Shown here in pieces: positions 26,508 through 35,091 of a DNA stretch of 42,290 bases. The stretch spans positions 1 to 42,290 of the forward strand of contig JAWUYA010000018.1 of the NCBI GenBank assembly GCA_034111045.1. Direction: 5' to 3'. This DNA is from JALJPB01 sp034111045. Its GTDB lineage: Bacteria > Pseudomonadota > Gammaproteobacteria > Enterobacterales > Alteromonadaceae. The notes beneath the pieces are model-generated. The model did no database searches. It saw only the letters and a list, made by a program, of their open reading frames with translations, and was not told the origin of the DNA. Positions within the stretch are counted from its first letter, which is position 1. Every line of letters begins with the position of its first letter. Position numbers and translations under genes: made by a program.

Positions 26508-26864
26508 ATGAAAATAAATCTTTCTGGTCACCACGTAGAAGTCAATGATTCAATCCAAGCAGATATAGAAGAAAAGTTCTCTAAGATAGCCAGCCACTTT
26601 CCCACCTTGATTGCACTTGATGTGATTATTTCAAAAGAAAATAATAAGCATAAAGTCGAAATTACCACCAGCTATGAAGGTGGAAGAATATCCGCAACGG
26701 GTACGGATGATGTGATGTATCCAGCAATAGCCAGCGCTAAGAAAAAATTGGATGCGGCACTAAAGCATCGAAAAGGACAACTCAAGGCTCATTTACACAG
26801 CAAACCTGAGATAACACAACCAGAAATTGCTCATGAAAAAGTGCAAGAAATGAATTTAAATTAG
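26508..26864 (+). CDS. hpf: Ribosome hibernation promoting factor, short form
   Basis: 118 residues, the short HPF/YfiA (RaiA) family. It begins MKINLSGHHVEVNDSI like E. coli HPF, has the basic helix AKKKLDAALKHRKGQLKAHL, and a tail of about 20 residues beyond the E. coli length. It binds the 30S A/P-site region in stationary phase and, with RMF, promotes 100S dimers. It is not next to rpoN here, the usual place, so this may be a second family member; a YfiA-like role cannot be excluded. AAGG precedes the ATG at suitable spacing. Confidence 0.9.
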   Translation: MKINLSGHHVEVNDSIQADIEEKFSKIASHFPTLIALDVIISKENNKHKVEITTSYEGGRISATGTDDVMYPAIASAKKKLDAALKHRKGQLKAHLHSKPEITQPEIAHEKVQEMNLN

Positions 26865-26887
26865 TATGGGTCAGCAACAAACCATTA

Positions 26888-26912
26888 AAAAAGGAGCCTT
26901 AGGCTCCTTTTT
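26888..26912. terminator. Bidirectional terminator between hpf and cyclophilin gene
   Basis: AAAAAGGAGCC (26888-26898), TTA, then GGCTCCTTTTT (26902-26912) forms a perfect 11-bp stem with A-run and T-run on either side. It serves hpf on the plus strand and the cyclophilin gene (stop at 26936) on the minus strand. Confidence 0.95.
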
Positions 26913-26935
26913 CAGAATTTATAGAATAGATAACG

Positions 26936-27691
26936 TTAAATGTAACTCGCTTGATGACGCTTTAATATCAGTAGAGTTAAAGCAAATAAACCCCATAAGG
27001 TTGAGCCACCGCTACTGCCGCCATTATCATCTGTTGCATCTATTAAGGTGTTCTCAACAGGGATAAGCACACTGGCACTCTCTGGTGAAGTGTCTGAAAG
27101 AGTAATACTATAAATAGTGACAAAATTTTCAACACCGGGAACATCATCTGAGCCACAGTCATAATTAGGCATTGGCACTGAATTACAAAGTGCAATAGCC
27201 GCTATGTTATCAACAATATCCATACCTTGGACAACTTGTCCAAACACGGTAAAACCACTGTTTTGAACATCTAAATTAGCATGATTGTTATCTAAATTAA
27301 AAAACCATTGATTGGTGGCACTATTAGCTTGTTCACCGAGTTTAGCCATAGCTATTGTGCCGCGACGATTTGAATAAACTGGCTCATTTATCACTGAAGA
27401 TTTAGTCGGTAATTTACTTAATGCAATAGAGCCATTAAAGGCATAACCACCACCCTGAGTAATAAATCCAGGAACACTTCGATGAATCACGGTATTGTTA
27501 TATGACCCCTCATTGACATAGGATAAAAAATTTTCAACCGTTTTAGGCGTAGCATTATCAAAAAGATTAACTTCTATGTCACCTTCAGAGGTATCAAATA
27601 CCACTTTAGTGGCGAATGCTGATGTTGATAATGCAAGCACAGTTAATAAAAGGCTAGCCTTGAGTGCTCGTTGAAATGAATTGTTGGACAT
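26936..27691 (-). CDS. Exported cyclophilin-type PPIase with GlyGly-CTERM tail
   Basis: 251 residues. Residues 1-27 are a signal peptide cleaved after SAFA. Residues about 28-195 form a cyclophilin fold (peptidyl-prolyl isomerase) with VIHRSVPGFITQGGGYAF, the ATNQWFFNL segment and GFTVFGQVVQGMDIVD. The C-terminus has NGGSSGGS, a hydrophobic helix (TLWGLFALTLLIL) and a basic end (KRHQ). That is the GlyGly-CTERM tripartite signal recognised by rhombosortase. The enzyme should therefore be exported, processed at the tail and displayed or secreted. It lies downstream of a thioesterase gene and ends at a bidirectional terminator. Confidence 0.93.
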   Translation of the reverse strand: MSNNSFQRALKASLLLTVLALSTSAFATKVVFDTSEGDIEVNLFDNATPKTVENFLSYVNEGSYNNTVIHRSVPGFITQGGGYAFNGSIALSKLPTKSSVINEPVYSNRRGTIAMAKLGEQANSATNQWFFNLDNNHANLDVQNSGFTVFGQVVQGMDIVDNIAAIALCNSVPMPNYDCGSDDVPGVENFVTIYSITLSDTSPESASVLIPVENTLIDATDDNGGSSGGSTLWGLFALTLLILKRHQASYI

Positions 27692-27801
27692 ACTTCCTCT
27701 CGGGGGTAAATAGTTGATATTTAGTTACTATATTCTTAACTATATTCTTTACTGTATCTAATGCCGTTAGAATGAATAGATAATAAGCTGATCAATGGCA
27801 A

Positions 27802-27829
27802 ACAACCAGTATTTTAATACACAGGTTGT
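27802..27829 (-). terminator. Possible terminator after thioesterase gene
   Basis: ACAACC (27802-27807) pairs with GGTTGT (27824-27829), and GTATT/AATAC pair inside, giving an interrupted stem. On the minus strand only TTTG follows, so termination would be partial. The cyclophilin gene begins about 110 bases further on. Confidence 0.4.
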
Positions 27830-27862
27830 CATTATTTGGTAATCTTTATATTGCGCCTAATA

Positions 27863-28339
27863 TCACTCAACAAATATCTGCATTTCTTCGCCAATTTGTT
27901 TACGCATTTCCATGAGTCTAACGGCTGCTTGGTGTTGTGTTATATCACTAGCTGTTTCAGGGTTCCAGCTTGGAATAGATATCTTTTGACCTGTTTCATC
28001 AACAGCAACCATAATCACAATACAGTGTGTGGTTAGACGGCGGTTTAGCGATTTTGGATCACACGCATTGACTTCAAGAGCAATGTGCATTGAAGAATTT
28101 CCAGTGTAGATAACCTTAGCTTCAACCTCAACCAAGGAGCCAACATGAATAGGAGCAACAAACCGAATACCTCCGGCATAAGCGGTGACACAATAGCGGC
28201 CGCTCCATCCAGCTGCACAAGCATATGCCGCTAAATCTATCCATTTCATCACAGCACCTCCATGTACCTTGCCGCCAAAATTTACATCCTGAGGCTCGGC
28301 TAAAAATCGTAACGTGATGTCTCTTTGAGGTTTGTTCAT
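27863..28339 (-). CDS. Acyl-CoA thioesterase, hotdog fold (YciA-like)
   Basis: 158 residues, a single hotdog domain of the YciA/BFIT acyl-CoA hydrolase group. The segment DVNFGGKVHGGAVMKWIDLA near residues 18-37 carries the family N-x-x-G-x-x-xGG core with the catalytic acidic residue in the long helix. VEVEAKVIYTGNSSMHIALEV is the following strand pair. It hydrolyses acyl-CoA thioesters in the cytoplasm; chain-length preference cannot be read from sequence. E. coli YciA is 132 residues, so this one has a longer C-terminus. Confidence 0.9.
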   Translation of the reverse strand: MNKPQRDITLRFLAEPQDVNFGGKVHGGAVMKWIDLAAYACAAGWSGRYCVTAYAGGIRFVAPIHVGSLVEVEAKVIYTGNSSMHIALEVNACDPKSLNRRLTTHCIVIMVAVDETGQKISIPSWNPETASDITQHQAAVRLMEMRKQIGEEMQIFVE

Positions 28340-28729
28340 TATTATTCCTTGGTCTGATCATGCAGGTTTCAATACGTTGGTGTGTTCAGTACTTATTGAT
28401 TTAGCTTTACAATGCCTTAACATACGCTACTTTTATTTTTATAACATCACGTTAGCTGCAATATCTTAATAAATACAATGGTTAGATAAGTCACGGCTCT
28501 ATTATCACTATTTTATGCAAGGGTAAGCGCAACAATATTTTGCACTTGATTAGTGCCGTCTTGTTATATGTGAATAGCAACCATGAGAGACTATTAAAAC
28601 AATCATTTAATCAAATGAAATGATTATTTTAATTGGTAGTTATTCGGCGAGTTAGAGATTAAAATAAAAATTTTTTCATAAACGTTGGCTTTTTTATTTT
28701 TACTCAACAGTAAAGGATCATTGATTTTA
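28340..28729. other. Divergent intergenic region, thioesterase / RNA methylase
   Basis: About 390 bases between divergent genes. AATCATTT (28601-28608) and AAATGATT (28618-28625) form a perfect 8-bp dyad about 105 bases before the methylase start, a possible operator. Promoters for both genes must lie here but none is convincing by eye. No coding sequence or RNA gene is recognised. Confidence 0.4.
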
Positions 28730-29239
28730 ATGAAAAGTGGATATATCACTATTGGTTTAACCAACCCTAAAAGTCCGACAAATGTAGGTGCTGTAATGCG
28801 TGCTGCCGGTTGTTATCAAGTCGATGGTGTGTTTTATACTGGCGAGCGTTATGCGCGGGCGGCCAAATTTAATACCGATACCAAAGATGTAAGCGAAACT
28901 ATTCCTCTGACCGGTGTTAATTGTTTGCTTGATAGCATTGAAGAGGGGATTACAATAATTTGCGTTGATTTAATTGAAGGGGCTATACCGCTCCCTGAGT
29001 TTATTCACCCAGAGAAAGCCTGTTATATTTTTGGTCCAGAAGATGGCACAATATCTCAAAAAGTTATCGATTGTGCAGATGCGGTTGTTTATGTGCCTAC
29101 GGTTGGTTGCATGAATTTAGCCGCGACGGTCAATGTCTTGCTTTATGACCGGCTGGCAAAATCAGATTATGTTATTGCCAGTGACGCATTAATTAGAAAA
29201 AGCCGAGACACCAATAATAAAGCAAAAGTTAAGCGTTAA
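28730..29239 (+). CDS. SpoU/TrmH-family RNA 2'-O-methyltransferase
   Basis: 169 residues from ATG 28730; a TTG three codons earlier (28721) lies closer to an AAAGGA and could be the true start. The SPOUT knot motifs are visible: motif 1 in GLTNPKSPTNVGAVMRAAG with the catalytic-type N and R, motif 2 in CYIFGPEDGTIS (the usual FGxE position), and motif 3 in VPTVGCMNLAATVNVLLYD. The protein methylates ribose 2'-hydroxyls in tRNA or rRNA; the target is not predictable. It is a minimal SPOUT domain without an added RNA-binding domain, resembling TrmL-size enzymes. Confidence 0.92.
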   Translation: MKSGYITIGLTNPKSPTNVGAVMRAAGCYQVDGVFYTGERYARAAKFNTDTKDVSETIPLTGVNCLLDSIEEGITIICVDLIEGAIPLPEFIHPEKACYIFGPEDGTISQKVIDCADAVVYVPTVGCMNLAATVNVLLYDRLAKSDYVIASDALIRKSRDTNNKAKVKR

Positions 29240-29249
29240 GCTTTAAGCA

Positions 29250-29426
29250 TTAGCCCTGAGCTTCAGTCTGGTCATCGTCACTATTAATGTCATTACCTTG
29301 TTCTTGCGCAATTTTCGCTCGTTCCGCTTTAGAAATATATTTTGGCTTATTACTGGTGTGCAATTTTGCATTGGTTTGTTTGATGCGTTTTTTTAATGAT
29401 TGATTTATTTTCTTTTTTCTATTCAT
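29250..29426 (-). CDS. DUF2986 family small basic protein
   Basis: 58 residues from ATG 29426. The start was chosen because the family begins MNRKKKINQSLKKRIKQ; the open frame continues upstream but that part is not family-like. The N-terminal half is very basic (KKRIKQTNAKL, KPKYISKAERAKIAQ), the C-terminus acidic. No signal peptide or membrane helix. The composition suggests nucleic-acid or ribosome binding, but no function is known. It converges with the SpoU methylase gene (10 bases apart) and diverges from dbpA. Confidence 0.75.
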   Translation of the reverse strand: MNRKKKINQSLKKRIKQTNAKLHTSNKPKYISKAERAKIAQEQGNDINSDDDQTEAQG

Positions 29427-29619
29427 TGTTATTTCTATTTCATTTAGTTTGTGCTCAATATGAGCGTTAAGCATACCTCGGTTTTTTGTTATTATACTCA
29501 AGCCATTTAAAATAGCCATTTGAAAAATGCCTCCTTGTGTATGGTTGCCGTTAGCATTTGCTGTTATTATGCGCGCCATATAGCCCTGCAATCAAATAAT
29601 GTAAATGAAGGATTTTACC

Positions 29620-31017
29620 TTGAGCCTAAATAACGCCACTGACTTTTCATCGTTAAACTTAAATGCTGATTTATTGAAAAATTTATCTTCGTTGGGTTAT
29701 GAAAAAATGACACCTATTCAAGCAATGAGCTTACCTGACATTCTTGCGGGTAAAGATGTCATTGGGCAAGGGAAAACGGGCTCAGGTAAAACTGCCGCAT
29801 TTGGTTTAGGCTTACTTGAAAAGCTTAAGGTTAAACGTTTTAGAATTCAGACACTCATCTTATGTCCAACACGAGAATTAGCAGATCAGGTCGCTAAAGA
29901 AATCAGAAAACTAGCACGGGCAATTCATAATATCAAAGTGCTAACACTATGTGGGGGTACACCTTTTGGCCCTCAAATCGGCTCTCTTGAACATGGTGCA
30001 CACATTATTGTTGGTACTCCTGGGAGAGTGGAAGAGCATGTAATTAAGGGTACCTTAATATTAGACCATTTAGAAATGTTGATTTTAGACGAAGCTGATC
30101 GCATGTTAGAAATGGGTTTTCAAGCCGCCCTTGATAATATTGTTGAACGTTCACCCAAACAGCGTCAAACCTTATTATTCAGTGCCACTTTCCCCAAGCA
30201 AATTGAAACAATAGCCAAAAACATCATGGTGAACCCTGTTATGGCTAAAGTTGAGTCAACTCACGACGATAATACTATCAAACAACATTTTTATAAGGTT
30301 GAAGATGTGGAACAGCGTTTATTAGCGGTTAGGTTATTGCTGTTAGCTCACAACCCACAATCAACGGTTATATTTTGCAATACCAAAAAAGATGCACAGG
30401 AAGTTGCTGATCAATTACATGATTTTGGTTTTAGTGTGCTTGCGTTACATGGCGATTTAGAACAAAGGGATCGCGATCAAACCTTAATTCGTTTTGCTAA
30501 TAAAAGTGTTGCCGTTTTAGTCGCTACTGATGTTGCCTCACGAGGCTTAGATATTGACGAATTAGACGCGGTTATTAATTATCACATTGCCCGTGATAGT
30601 GAAATTCACGTTCACCGCATTGGTCGTACCGGACGAGCAGGTAGTAAAGGTATCGCTTGTTCTTTATACAGCGATAAAGAAAGTTATAAAGTGGGTTTAC
30701 TTGAAGATTACCTTGATCAAGTAATTGATGGTGAAGCTCTACCTGATTTAAGTGTCTTAAATCAACCGCCAACGCAAGGTAAAATGGCGACGTTACAAAT
30801 TGATGGTGGCAAAAAACAGAAAATAAGACCAGGTGATATACTGGGGGCGCTAACCGGTGAAAATGGAATTAAAGGTGAACAAGTAGGGAAGATTAGTGTC
30901 CTTGATAATTGGGCCTATGTGGCTGTTGAAAAAAGTGTGTTAACACTGGCTTTAACAAAATTAGAAAAAGGTAAATTAAAAGGTCGTTCGTTCAGGGTAA
31001 GACATCTTAGATCGTAA
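29620..31017 (+). CDS. dbpA: ATP-dependent RNA helicase DbpA
   Basis: 465 residues from TTG 29620. That start is preferred because AAGGA lies 7 bases before it, whereas ATG 29605, five codons upstream in frame, has no Shine-Dalgarno. It is a DEAD-box helicase: Q motif MTPIQAMSLPD, Walker A GKTGSGKTAAF, DEADRML, SAT in LLFSATFPK, and HRIGRTGRAG. The C-terminal DbpA RNA-binding domain (GGKKQKIRPGDILGALTGE) targets hairpin 92 of 23S rRNA in 50S assembly. A 23S-specific role is inferred from that domain. Confidence 0.97.
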   Translation: MSLNNATDFSSLNLNADLLKNLSSLGYEKMTPIQAMSLPDILAGKDVIGQGKTGSGKTAAFGLGLLEKLKVKRFRIQTLILCPTRELADQVAKEIRKLARAIHNIKVLTLCGGTPFGPQIGSLEHGAHIIVGTPGRVEEHVIKGTLILDHLEMLILDEADRMLEMGFQAALDNIVERSPKQRQTLLFSATFPKQIETIAKNIMVNPVMAKVESTHDDNTIKQHFYKVEDVEQRLLAVRLLLLAHNPQSTVIFCNTKKDAQEVADQLHDFGFSVLALHGDLEQRDRDQTLIRFANKSVAVLVATDVASRGLDIDELDAVINYHIARDSEIHVHRIGRTGRAGSKGIACSLYSDKESYKVGLLEDYLDQVIDGEALPDLSVLNQPPTQGKMATLQIDGGKKQKIRPGDILGALTGENGIKGEQVGKISVLDNWAYVAVEKSVLTLALTKLEKGKLKGRSFRVRHLRS

Positions 31018-31046
31018 AATGATTATTAACCTATATACTGATAGTT

Positions 31047-32249
31047 ATGTCGTTAATTGACACTTATCAACAGTTGCTTGATAGCGGAAAATTGGATCAA
31101 GACGCTGCTCAATTATCTGCCTTATATGCACTTGACGACTTAACACAGCGGTTAAAAAAAAAGCAAGAACAACAAAACTCACTGCGCTATAAAATTGTTC
31201 ATTTATATAAAAAAAGAGCCCCTATTCACGGGCTTTATTTTTATGGTCGCGTCGGTCGTGGTAAAACCATGTTGATGAATTTGTTCTATCAGCAGTTACC
31301 CATCAAGAAAAAAATAAGAATTCACTTTCATCGATTTATGGAAAGTGTACATCAAGCGCTAAACGAGCTTTCTAATAATTTTTCCCTCAATCATTTACCC
31401 CCAGCAAACCCTCTGATTCATATTGCTAAAACTTGGGCAAAACAAGTGGATGTTCTTTGTTTTGATGAGTTTTTTGTTTCTGACATTGGGGATGCCATGC
31501 TCATAGCGGGTTTACTTGATGCGCTGTTTAAAGAAGGCGTGATCTTAATTGCGACATCTAACTGTAAACCAGAACAATTGTATCGTAATGGTTTACAGCG
31601 GATCCGCTTTATACCAACAATAGCCTTAATCAACCAGCATTGTCAGGTAATTTCTATCGATGGCGAAGCTGATCACCGATTATTGATTATTGACAAAAAA
31701 CGGCCGAGGTCAACAAGTCATAAGACTCAAACACCTTATCGTTACTATGTTTTTCCTTATCAATTATTTCCTTCTTTTTTAGATAATATCTTTTTAAGCC
31801 AGTTTACTCATCAGTTAGTTGCAGGCACTTTAACCGTCAACAATCGTGATGTTAGCTATTTGGCGAAAACCGACCATGCCATCTATTTTGATTTTTATGC
31901 CTTGTGCGCTGGCCCTAGGAGTCAACGAGATTACATTGACCTGGCAAATCAGTTTACAACTATTTTTATTCGCTATGTACCACAATTTAATGGTGAATTA
32001 GTGCCTGCTGTATTTTCTGGTATCGAAGACAGTTATCAGCGCAGTGGTGTATTAATGGGCAATTTAATGCATTTAGATGATGAAGCGCGGCGGTTTATTG
32101 CCCTTGTCGATGAATTTTATGATCAGCATGTACAGTTAATTATTAGCGCTGAAGTTGATATTAATCAACTTTATAAAGGGCAACAGCTCAGGGATGAATT
32201 TGCCCGTTGTCAATCTAGATTATTTGAAATGCAAAGCATTCACTATTAA
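31047..32249 (+). CDS. zapE: Cell division ATPase ZapE (AFG1-like)
   Basis: 400 residues; E. coli ZapE (YhcM) has 375. It is an AFG1/LACE1-type ATPase with Walker A in FYGRVGRGKTMLMN near residue 70, Walker B in VLCFDEFFVSDIGD near 140, and the ATSNCKPEQLYRNGLQR segment with the likely arginine finger. ZapE acts at the constricting Z-ring late in division. No membrane helix. It is 29 bases after dbpA, so the two may share a transcript, though their roles are unrelated. No clear Shine-Dalgarno. Confidence 0.95.
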   Translation: MSLIDTYQQLLDSGKLDQDAAQLSALYALDDLTQRLKKKQEQQNSLRYKIVHLYKKRAPIHGLYFYGRVGRGKTMLMNLFYQQLPIKKKIRIHFHRFMESVHQALNELSNNFSLNHLPPANPLIHIAKTWAKQVDVLCFDEFFVSDIGDAMLIAGLLDALFKEGVILIATSNCKPEQLYRNGLQRIRFIPTIALINQHCQVISIDGEADHRLLIIDKKRPRSTSHKTQTPYRYYVFPYQLFPSFLDNIFLSQFTHQLVAGTLTVNNRDVSYLAKTDHAIYFDFYALCAGPRSQRDYIDLANQFTTIFIRYVPQFNGELVPAVFSGIEDSYQRSGVLMGNLMHLDDEARRFIALVDEFYDQHVQLIISAEVDINQLYKGQQLRDEFARCQSRLFEMQSIHY

Positions 32250-32341
32250 ATTCAGCCGACTATCATCAGATTATTTTATTTGTTTTTATCGTTTGTTGAG
32301 CAGTAATAACTGATATGAAGCTTTCATTGCGCTAATATTTT

Positions 32342-32388
32342 ACTTTATAGGCAATACCACTACATTGTAGTGGTATTGCCTATAAAGT
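32342..32388. repeat. 47-bp near-perfect palindrome after zapE
   Basis: Two 23-base arms (32342-32364 and 32366-32388) are exact reverse complements around a single central T. The core reads GGCAATACCACTACA on the left arm. No U-run follows on either strand, so it is not a classical terminator. It lies about 93 bases past zapE and 145 before the DUF2884 gene. It could act as a terminator without a U-tract, an mRNA-stabilising hairpin, a protein-binding site, or the relic of a small inverted-repeat element. Confidence 0.85.
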
Positions 32389-32532
32389 TCTGTCACCTTC
32401 TGATAGGCTTGTAATTATTGGTTTTATATTACTGATGAATAAGGATAATTGTAATTATTAACTGTGGCATCACTTTTGTAATGTAATAAGCAAACCATAT
32501 AAAACATTACTTAATTAAATGAGGATTCACAG

Positions 32533-33333
32533 ATGAAAAATATACTCACCTGTTCACTATTATTATTAGCCACTAACTTAACATCAACGAATGTTTTCGC
32601 CCATGACACATGCAATATAAAGCTTGAGTCGGGTATAAAAATAACAAACCAACATATTGAATTTTTAGATGATGAAAAAAATAGTCTGTATAAAATCATT
32701 GATGATCAAATATTAGTGATTGATGGCCAACCAATAGCCTTGAACGATAATCAACAATCTATTATTACTCAATATTCAACGAATATTCGGGCGGTGGTTC
32801 CTCAAGTTAAAGATATTGCATTAGACGCCATAGAATTAGCATCAGAGGGTATTAACCTAGCCTTTAATGAATTACTCGGTGAGGGTAATGATGTGGGCGC
32901 CGAAGTGACTGGCGAATTAGCGATTATACAGGAGCAACTTACATCTCACTTTGCATCGAATAAAGGTATTTACATTGATAACAATGGTATTGATAGAAAT
33001 GGGGTTGATGGTGATGAGATCTTGGGAGAAGATTTTCAAGAGCGTATCAGTGGCGTTGTTGAAAAAATCATTAAAAATTCGATGGGCAGTTTACTCATTG
33101 CAGTTGGCCAACAAATACTATATTCAGCGGGTGACATGGACGCATTTGAAACACGTATGGAAGACTTTAGTGAGCACATAGCCGATGAAATGCAAAGACG
33201 TTCACAAGCGTTTGAAGCGCGTGGTCAGTTAATTTGTACTGCTGTTGTAGACATTGATACCTTAGAAACTAATTTACAATCAAGTATTTCAGCGCTAAAA
33301 ACTATTAATGTAATTAGTACCAATCACATTTAA
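32533..33333 (+). CDS. DUF2884 family exported protein (YggN-like)
   Basis: 266 residues with a signal peptide (cleaved after VFA near residue 23) and one cysteine pair (C27 near the mature start, and C near 235). The body is helical and hydrophilic: an alpha-rich region with repeated IRAVVPQVKDIALDAIELA-type helices and SMGSLLIAVGQQILYSAG. The pattern and length match E. coli YggN (DUF2884, 239 residues). A periplasmic location is predicted; function unknown. An acidic stretch, IDNNGIDRNGVDGDE, near residue 147 could bind calcium. Confidence 0.8.
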   Translation: MKNILTCSLLLLATNLTSTNVFAHDTCNIKLESGIKITNQHIEFLDDEKNSLYKIIDDQILVIDGQPIALNDNQQSIITQYSTNIRAVVPQVKDIALDAIELASEGINLAFNELLGEGNDVGAEVTGELAIIQEQLTSHFASNKGIYIDNNGIDRNGVDGDEILGEDFQERISGVVEKIIKNSMGSLLIAVGQQILYSAGDMDAFETRMEDFSEHIADEMQRRSQAFEARGQLICTAVVDIDTLETNLQSSISALKTINVISTNHI

Positions 33334-33355
33334 TTATCAATTATCAATTATCAAT
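33332..33355 (+). repeat. Short tandem repeat AATTATC x3
   Basis: The heptamer AATTATC occurs three times in tandem (33332-33352) directly at the stop codon of the DUF2884 gene, followed by AAT. A slippage-prone site outside a coding region. Confidence 0.7.
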
Positions 33356-33395
33356 AATATATATTATTTTAGTCAGTAGAAAAGGCGACAGTATC

Positions 33396-33428
33396 AAGCT
33401 TGTGAATAATCAAATATTGCACAAGCTT
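33396..33428 (+). repeat. Inverted repeat in DUF2884-DUF3014 gap
   Basis: AAGCTTGTG (33396-33404) and CACAAGCTT (33420-33428) are perfect 9-bp arms around 15 bases. No T-run follows. It may be a weak terminator for the DUF2884 gene or an operator. Nothing else is recognised in the roughly 290-base gap. Confidence 0.5.
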
Positions 33429-33626
33429 ATTACTGTTCATCGTTATATCTCATTGAAATAAACCGGTAGTGCCATTATTGACAAATGATCTCTATTACCG
33501 CTTCTATATATTTAAAATAAGGTTGCAATAAGTTAATGGTTTATACTGATAAAGGTATATATACTGTTAGTCATACTTAGTAATAAGGTTTTGCTTATTT
33601 ACTTCTTAACGAGCAAAAAGGGCCAT

Positions 33627-34511
33627 ATGGAAAATTCAAAATCAATCGAGACCTCTTCAAAATCAAGTTCCTGGTTGTTAATTAGTGGCATCATAGGGCT
33701 TGTTTTTATAGCCTTTATTTGGGTTTATCTTATTGATAAAAAAGAGGTAGTAGCTGTAGTTGAACATAAAGTTGCTGAAACGCTTACCGAAACCAAACCA
33801 ATACTCCCAGAACAAGTGATACCTGAAATAGAGGTTGATGAAACGGTTTTCGAAGAACCACCTGTTGTAGAGGTAATCGAACAAGCCTACCTACCTTCTT
33901 TAGATGACAGTGATGCTTGGTTAAAAGAAAAACTGCCTTCGTTGACTTGGCGAAACGAGTTATTAAAATTGGTTATTGATGATGGCATGATTCGGCGTTT
34001 TGTTGTTTTTACCGATAATTTTTCACAGGGTATTGTAGCTTACAATCATAGTCCTTTAGTTTCACCAAGTTCAAGCTTCTCTGCAATAGAAACGCAACTT
34101 TTTGACGATGAAAATCAGCAAGAATGGTTATGGGACACCAACTCAGAAAACCGTTTTAGTTTGTACATTGATTTACTAAAATCAATGGACAGTCAAAAAT
34201 TAATCGCTATATACTTAGATATTAAACCACTGTTCGATAAGGCTTTTGCCGAATTAGGTTACCCCGATAATGACTTCACTGAAACGTTACAACGGGCTAT
34301 TACCCGTATATTAGATGCTCAATTACCTAAATCACCTTTAAAAATTATTAGGCCAAGTGTCATGTATAAGTACAAAGATGCTGAAATTGAAGCTTTAGAT
34401 GATGTTGATAAGCTGCTGTTACGTTTAGGCAAAGAAAATGTATTAATTATTAAGTCGGCGTTACTTGAATTCAGTGAAAAATTAAGCCAAGAAACGGTAT
34501 TACAAGAATAA
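33627..34511 (+). CDS. DUF3014 family membrane-anchored protein
   Basis: 294 residues from ATG 33627, chosen over an upstream TTG (33591) because AAAAGGG precedes it and the protein then begins just before the membrane helix. One N-terminal helix (about residues 13-33, LLISGIIGLVFIAFIWVYL) is followed by an acidic, proline-rich linker and a soluble periplasmic domain from about 85. That domain starts LPSLDDSDAWLKEKLPSL, the family hallmark. It is type II in topology (N-in). Function is unknown. It precedes the SRP RNA gene. Confidence 0.85.
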   Translation: MENSKSIETSSKSSSWLLISGIIGLVFIAFIWVYLIDKKEVVAVVEHKVAETLTETKPILPEQVIPEIEVDETVFEEPPVVEVIEQAYLPSLDDSDAWLKEKLPSLTWRNELLKLVIDDGMIRRFVVFTDNFSQGIVAYNHSPLVSPSSSFSAIETQLFDDENQQEWLWDTNSENRFSLYIDLLKSMDSQKLIAIYLDIKPLFDKAFAELGYPDNDFTETLQRAITRILDAQLPKSPLKIIRPSVMYKYKDAEIEALDDVDKLLLRLGKENVLIIKSALLEFSEKLSQETVLQE

Positions 34512-34750
34512 AAACAGGTCACTGCACCTAACATCTAGTTTGCCGTAAAACAAAAAAATGTCATATAGAATGCTGGGCTTGAGCATTTTGATATACCGTT
34601 TATAAAGTTTTGGCGAACTACCAGCAAATAATAATTTTGTTATTATTTGCCGCGACCATTAATTTTACTGCCGATTTTGTCTTTTTTAATGAAGTTTGGC
34701 TAATGTTTGTGTAAAAAATCTGCAAGCTGTTTAAATTTTTAAACAAGTAC
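34512..34750 (+). other. Intergenic region with an 11-bp hairpin, DUF3014 to ffs
   Basis: GCAAATAATAA (34624-34634) and TTATTATTTGC (34640-34650) form a perfect 11-bp stem with a TTTTG loop, a candidate terminator of the DUF3014 transcript although no U-run follows. Otherwise nothing is recognised in the stretch before the ffs promoter. Confidence 0.5.
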
Positions 34751-34779
34751 TTGCATCTAGCGTATTGATTAGCGATAAT
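34751..34779 (+). promoter_or_regulatory. Predicted promoter of the SRP RNA gene
   Basis: -35 TTGCAT (34751-34756) and -10 GATAAT (34774-34779) with 17-base spacing, followed by the GC-rich discriminator CCGCGCC, a stable-RNA style. The predicted start is near 34786, about 45 bases before the mature 5' end, so a processed leader is implied. Confidence 0.65.
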
Positions 34780-34832
34780 CCGCGCCGTTACTATTATTTG
34801 GCTAGTTGATAATAGTGCAATACAAGTTCAAT

Positions 34833-34945
34833 GGTGACCCTTTTGGTCCCCTCGCAATGATACTTTGTGAACTCGGCCAGGTCCGGAAGGAAGCAACCGT
34901 AGCAGACGACTCATGTGCCGGGGTGTGGCTATTTGGGTTGCCACC
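34833..34945 (+). ncRNA. ffs: 4.5S RNA, signal recognition particle RNA
   Basis: About 113 nt. The conserved SRP domain IV core is present: GGTCCGGAAGGAAGCA on the 5' side and CGACTCATGTGCCGGGG on the 3' side. The ends GGTGACCC and GGGTTGCCACC close the long hairpin. A T-run (ATTTT) follows at 34946. It binds Ffh and, with FtsY, targets membrane proteins. The ends are set by pairing and may be off by one or two bases. Confidence 0.96.
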
Positions 34946-35063
34946 ATTTTACTTGCTCCACTCTACAAGCAATATTCTCTAAGCATTCCAACTCGGTTCC
35001 ATCTAAAAAGTATTACAATAAGTGTTACAACTCAAGCAGAACTTGCTGATTAATTTCTAGCAT

Positions 35064-35091
35064 CCAAGTAAGCCCAAGTAAGCCCAAGTAA
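35064..35091 (+). repeat. 10-bp tandem repeat, 2.8 copies
   Basis: CCAAGTAAGC is repeated twice exactly and a third time as CCAAGTAA. It lies in non-coding sequence between ffs and the ABC ATPase remnant. Too few and too short units for a CRISPR. Confidence 0.75.

Noticed and set aside
35064..35091. Tandem repeats considered as a mini-CRISPR
   Set aside because: 10-bp contiguous units without spacers, no cas genes anywhere in the window.
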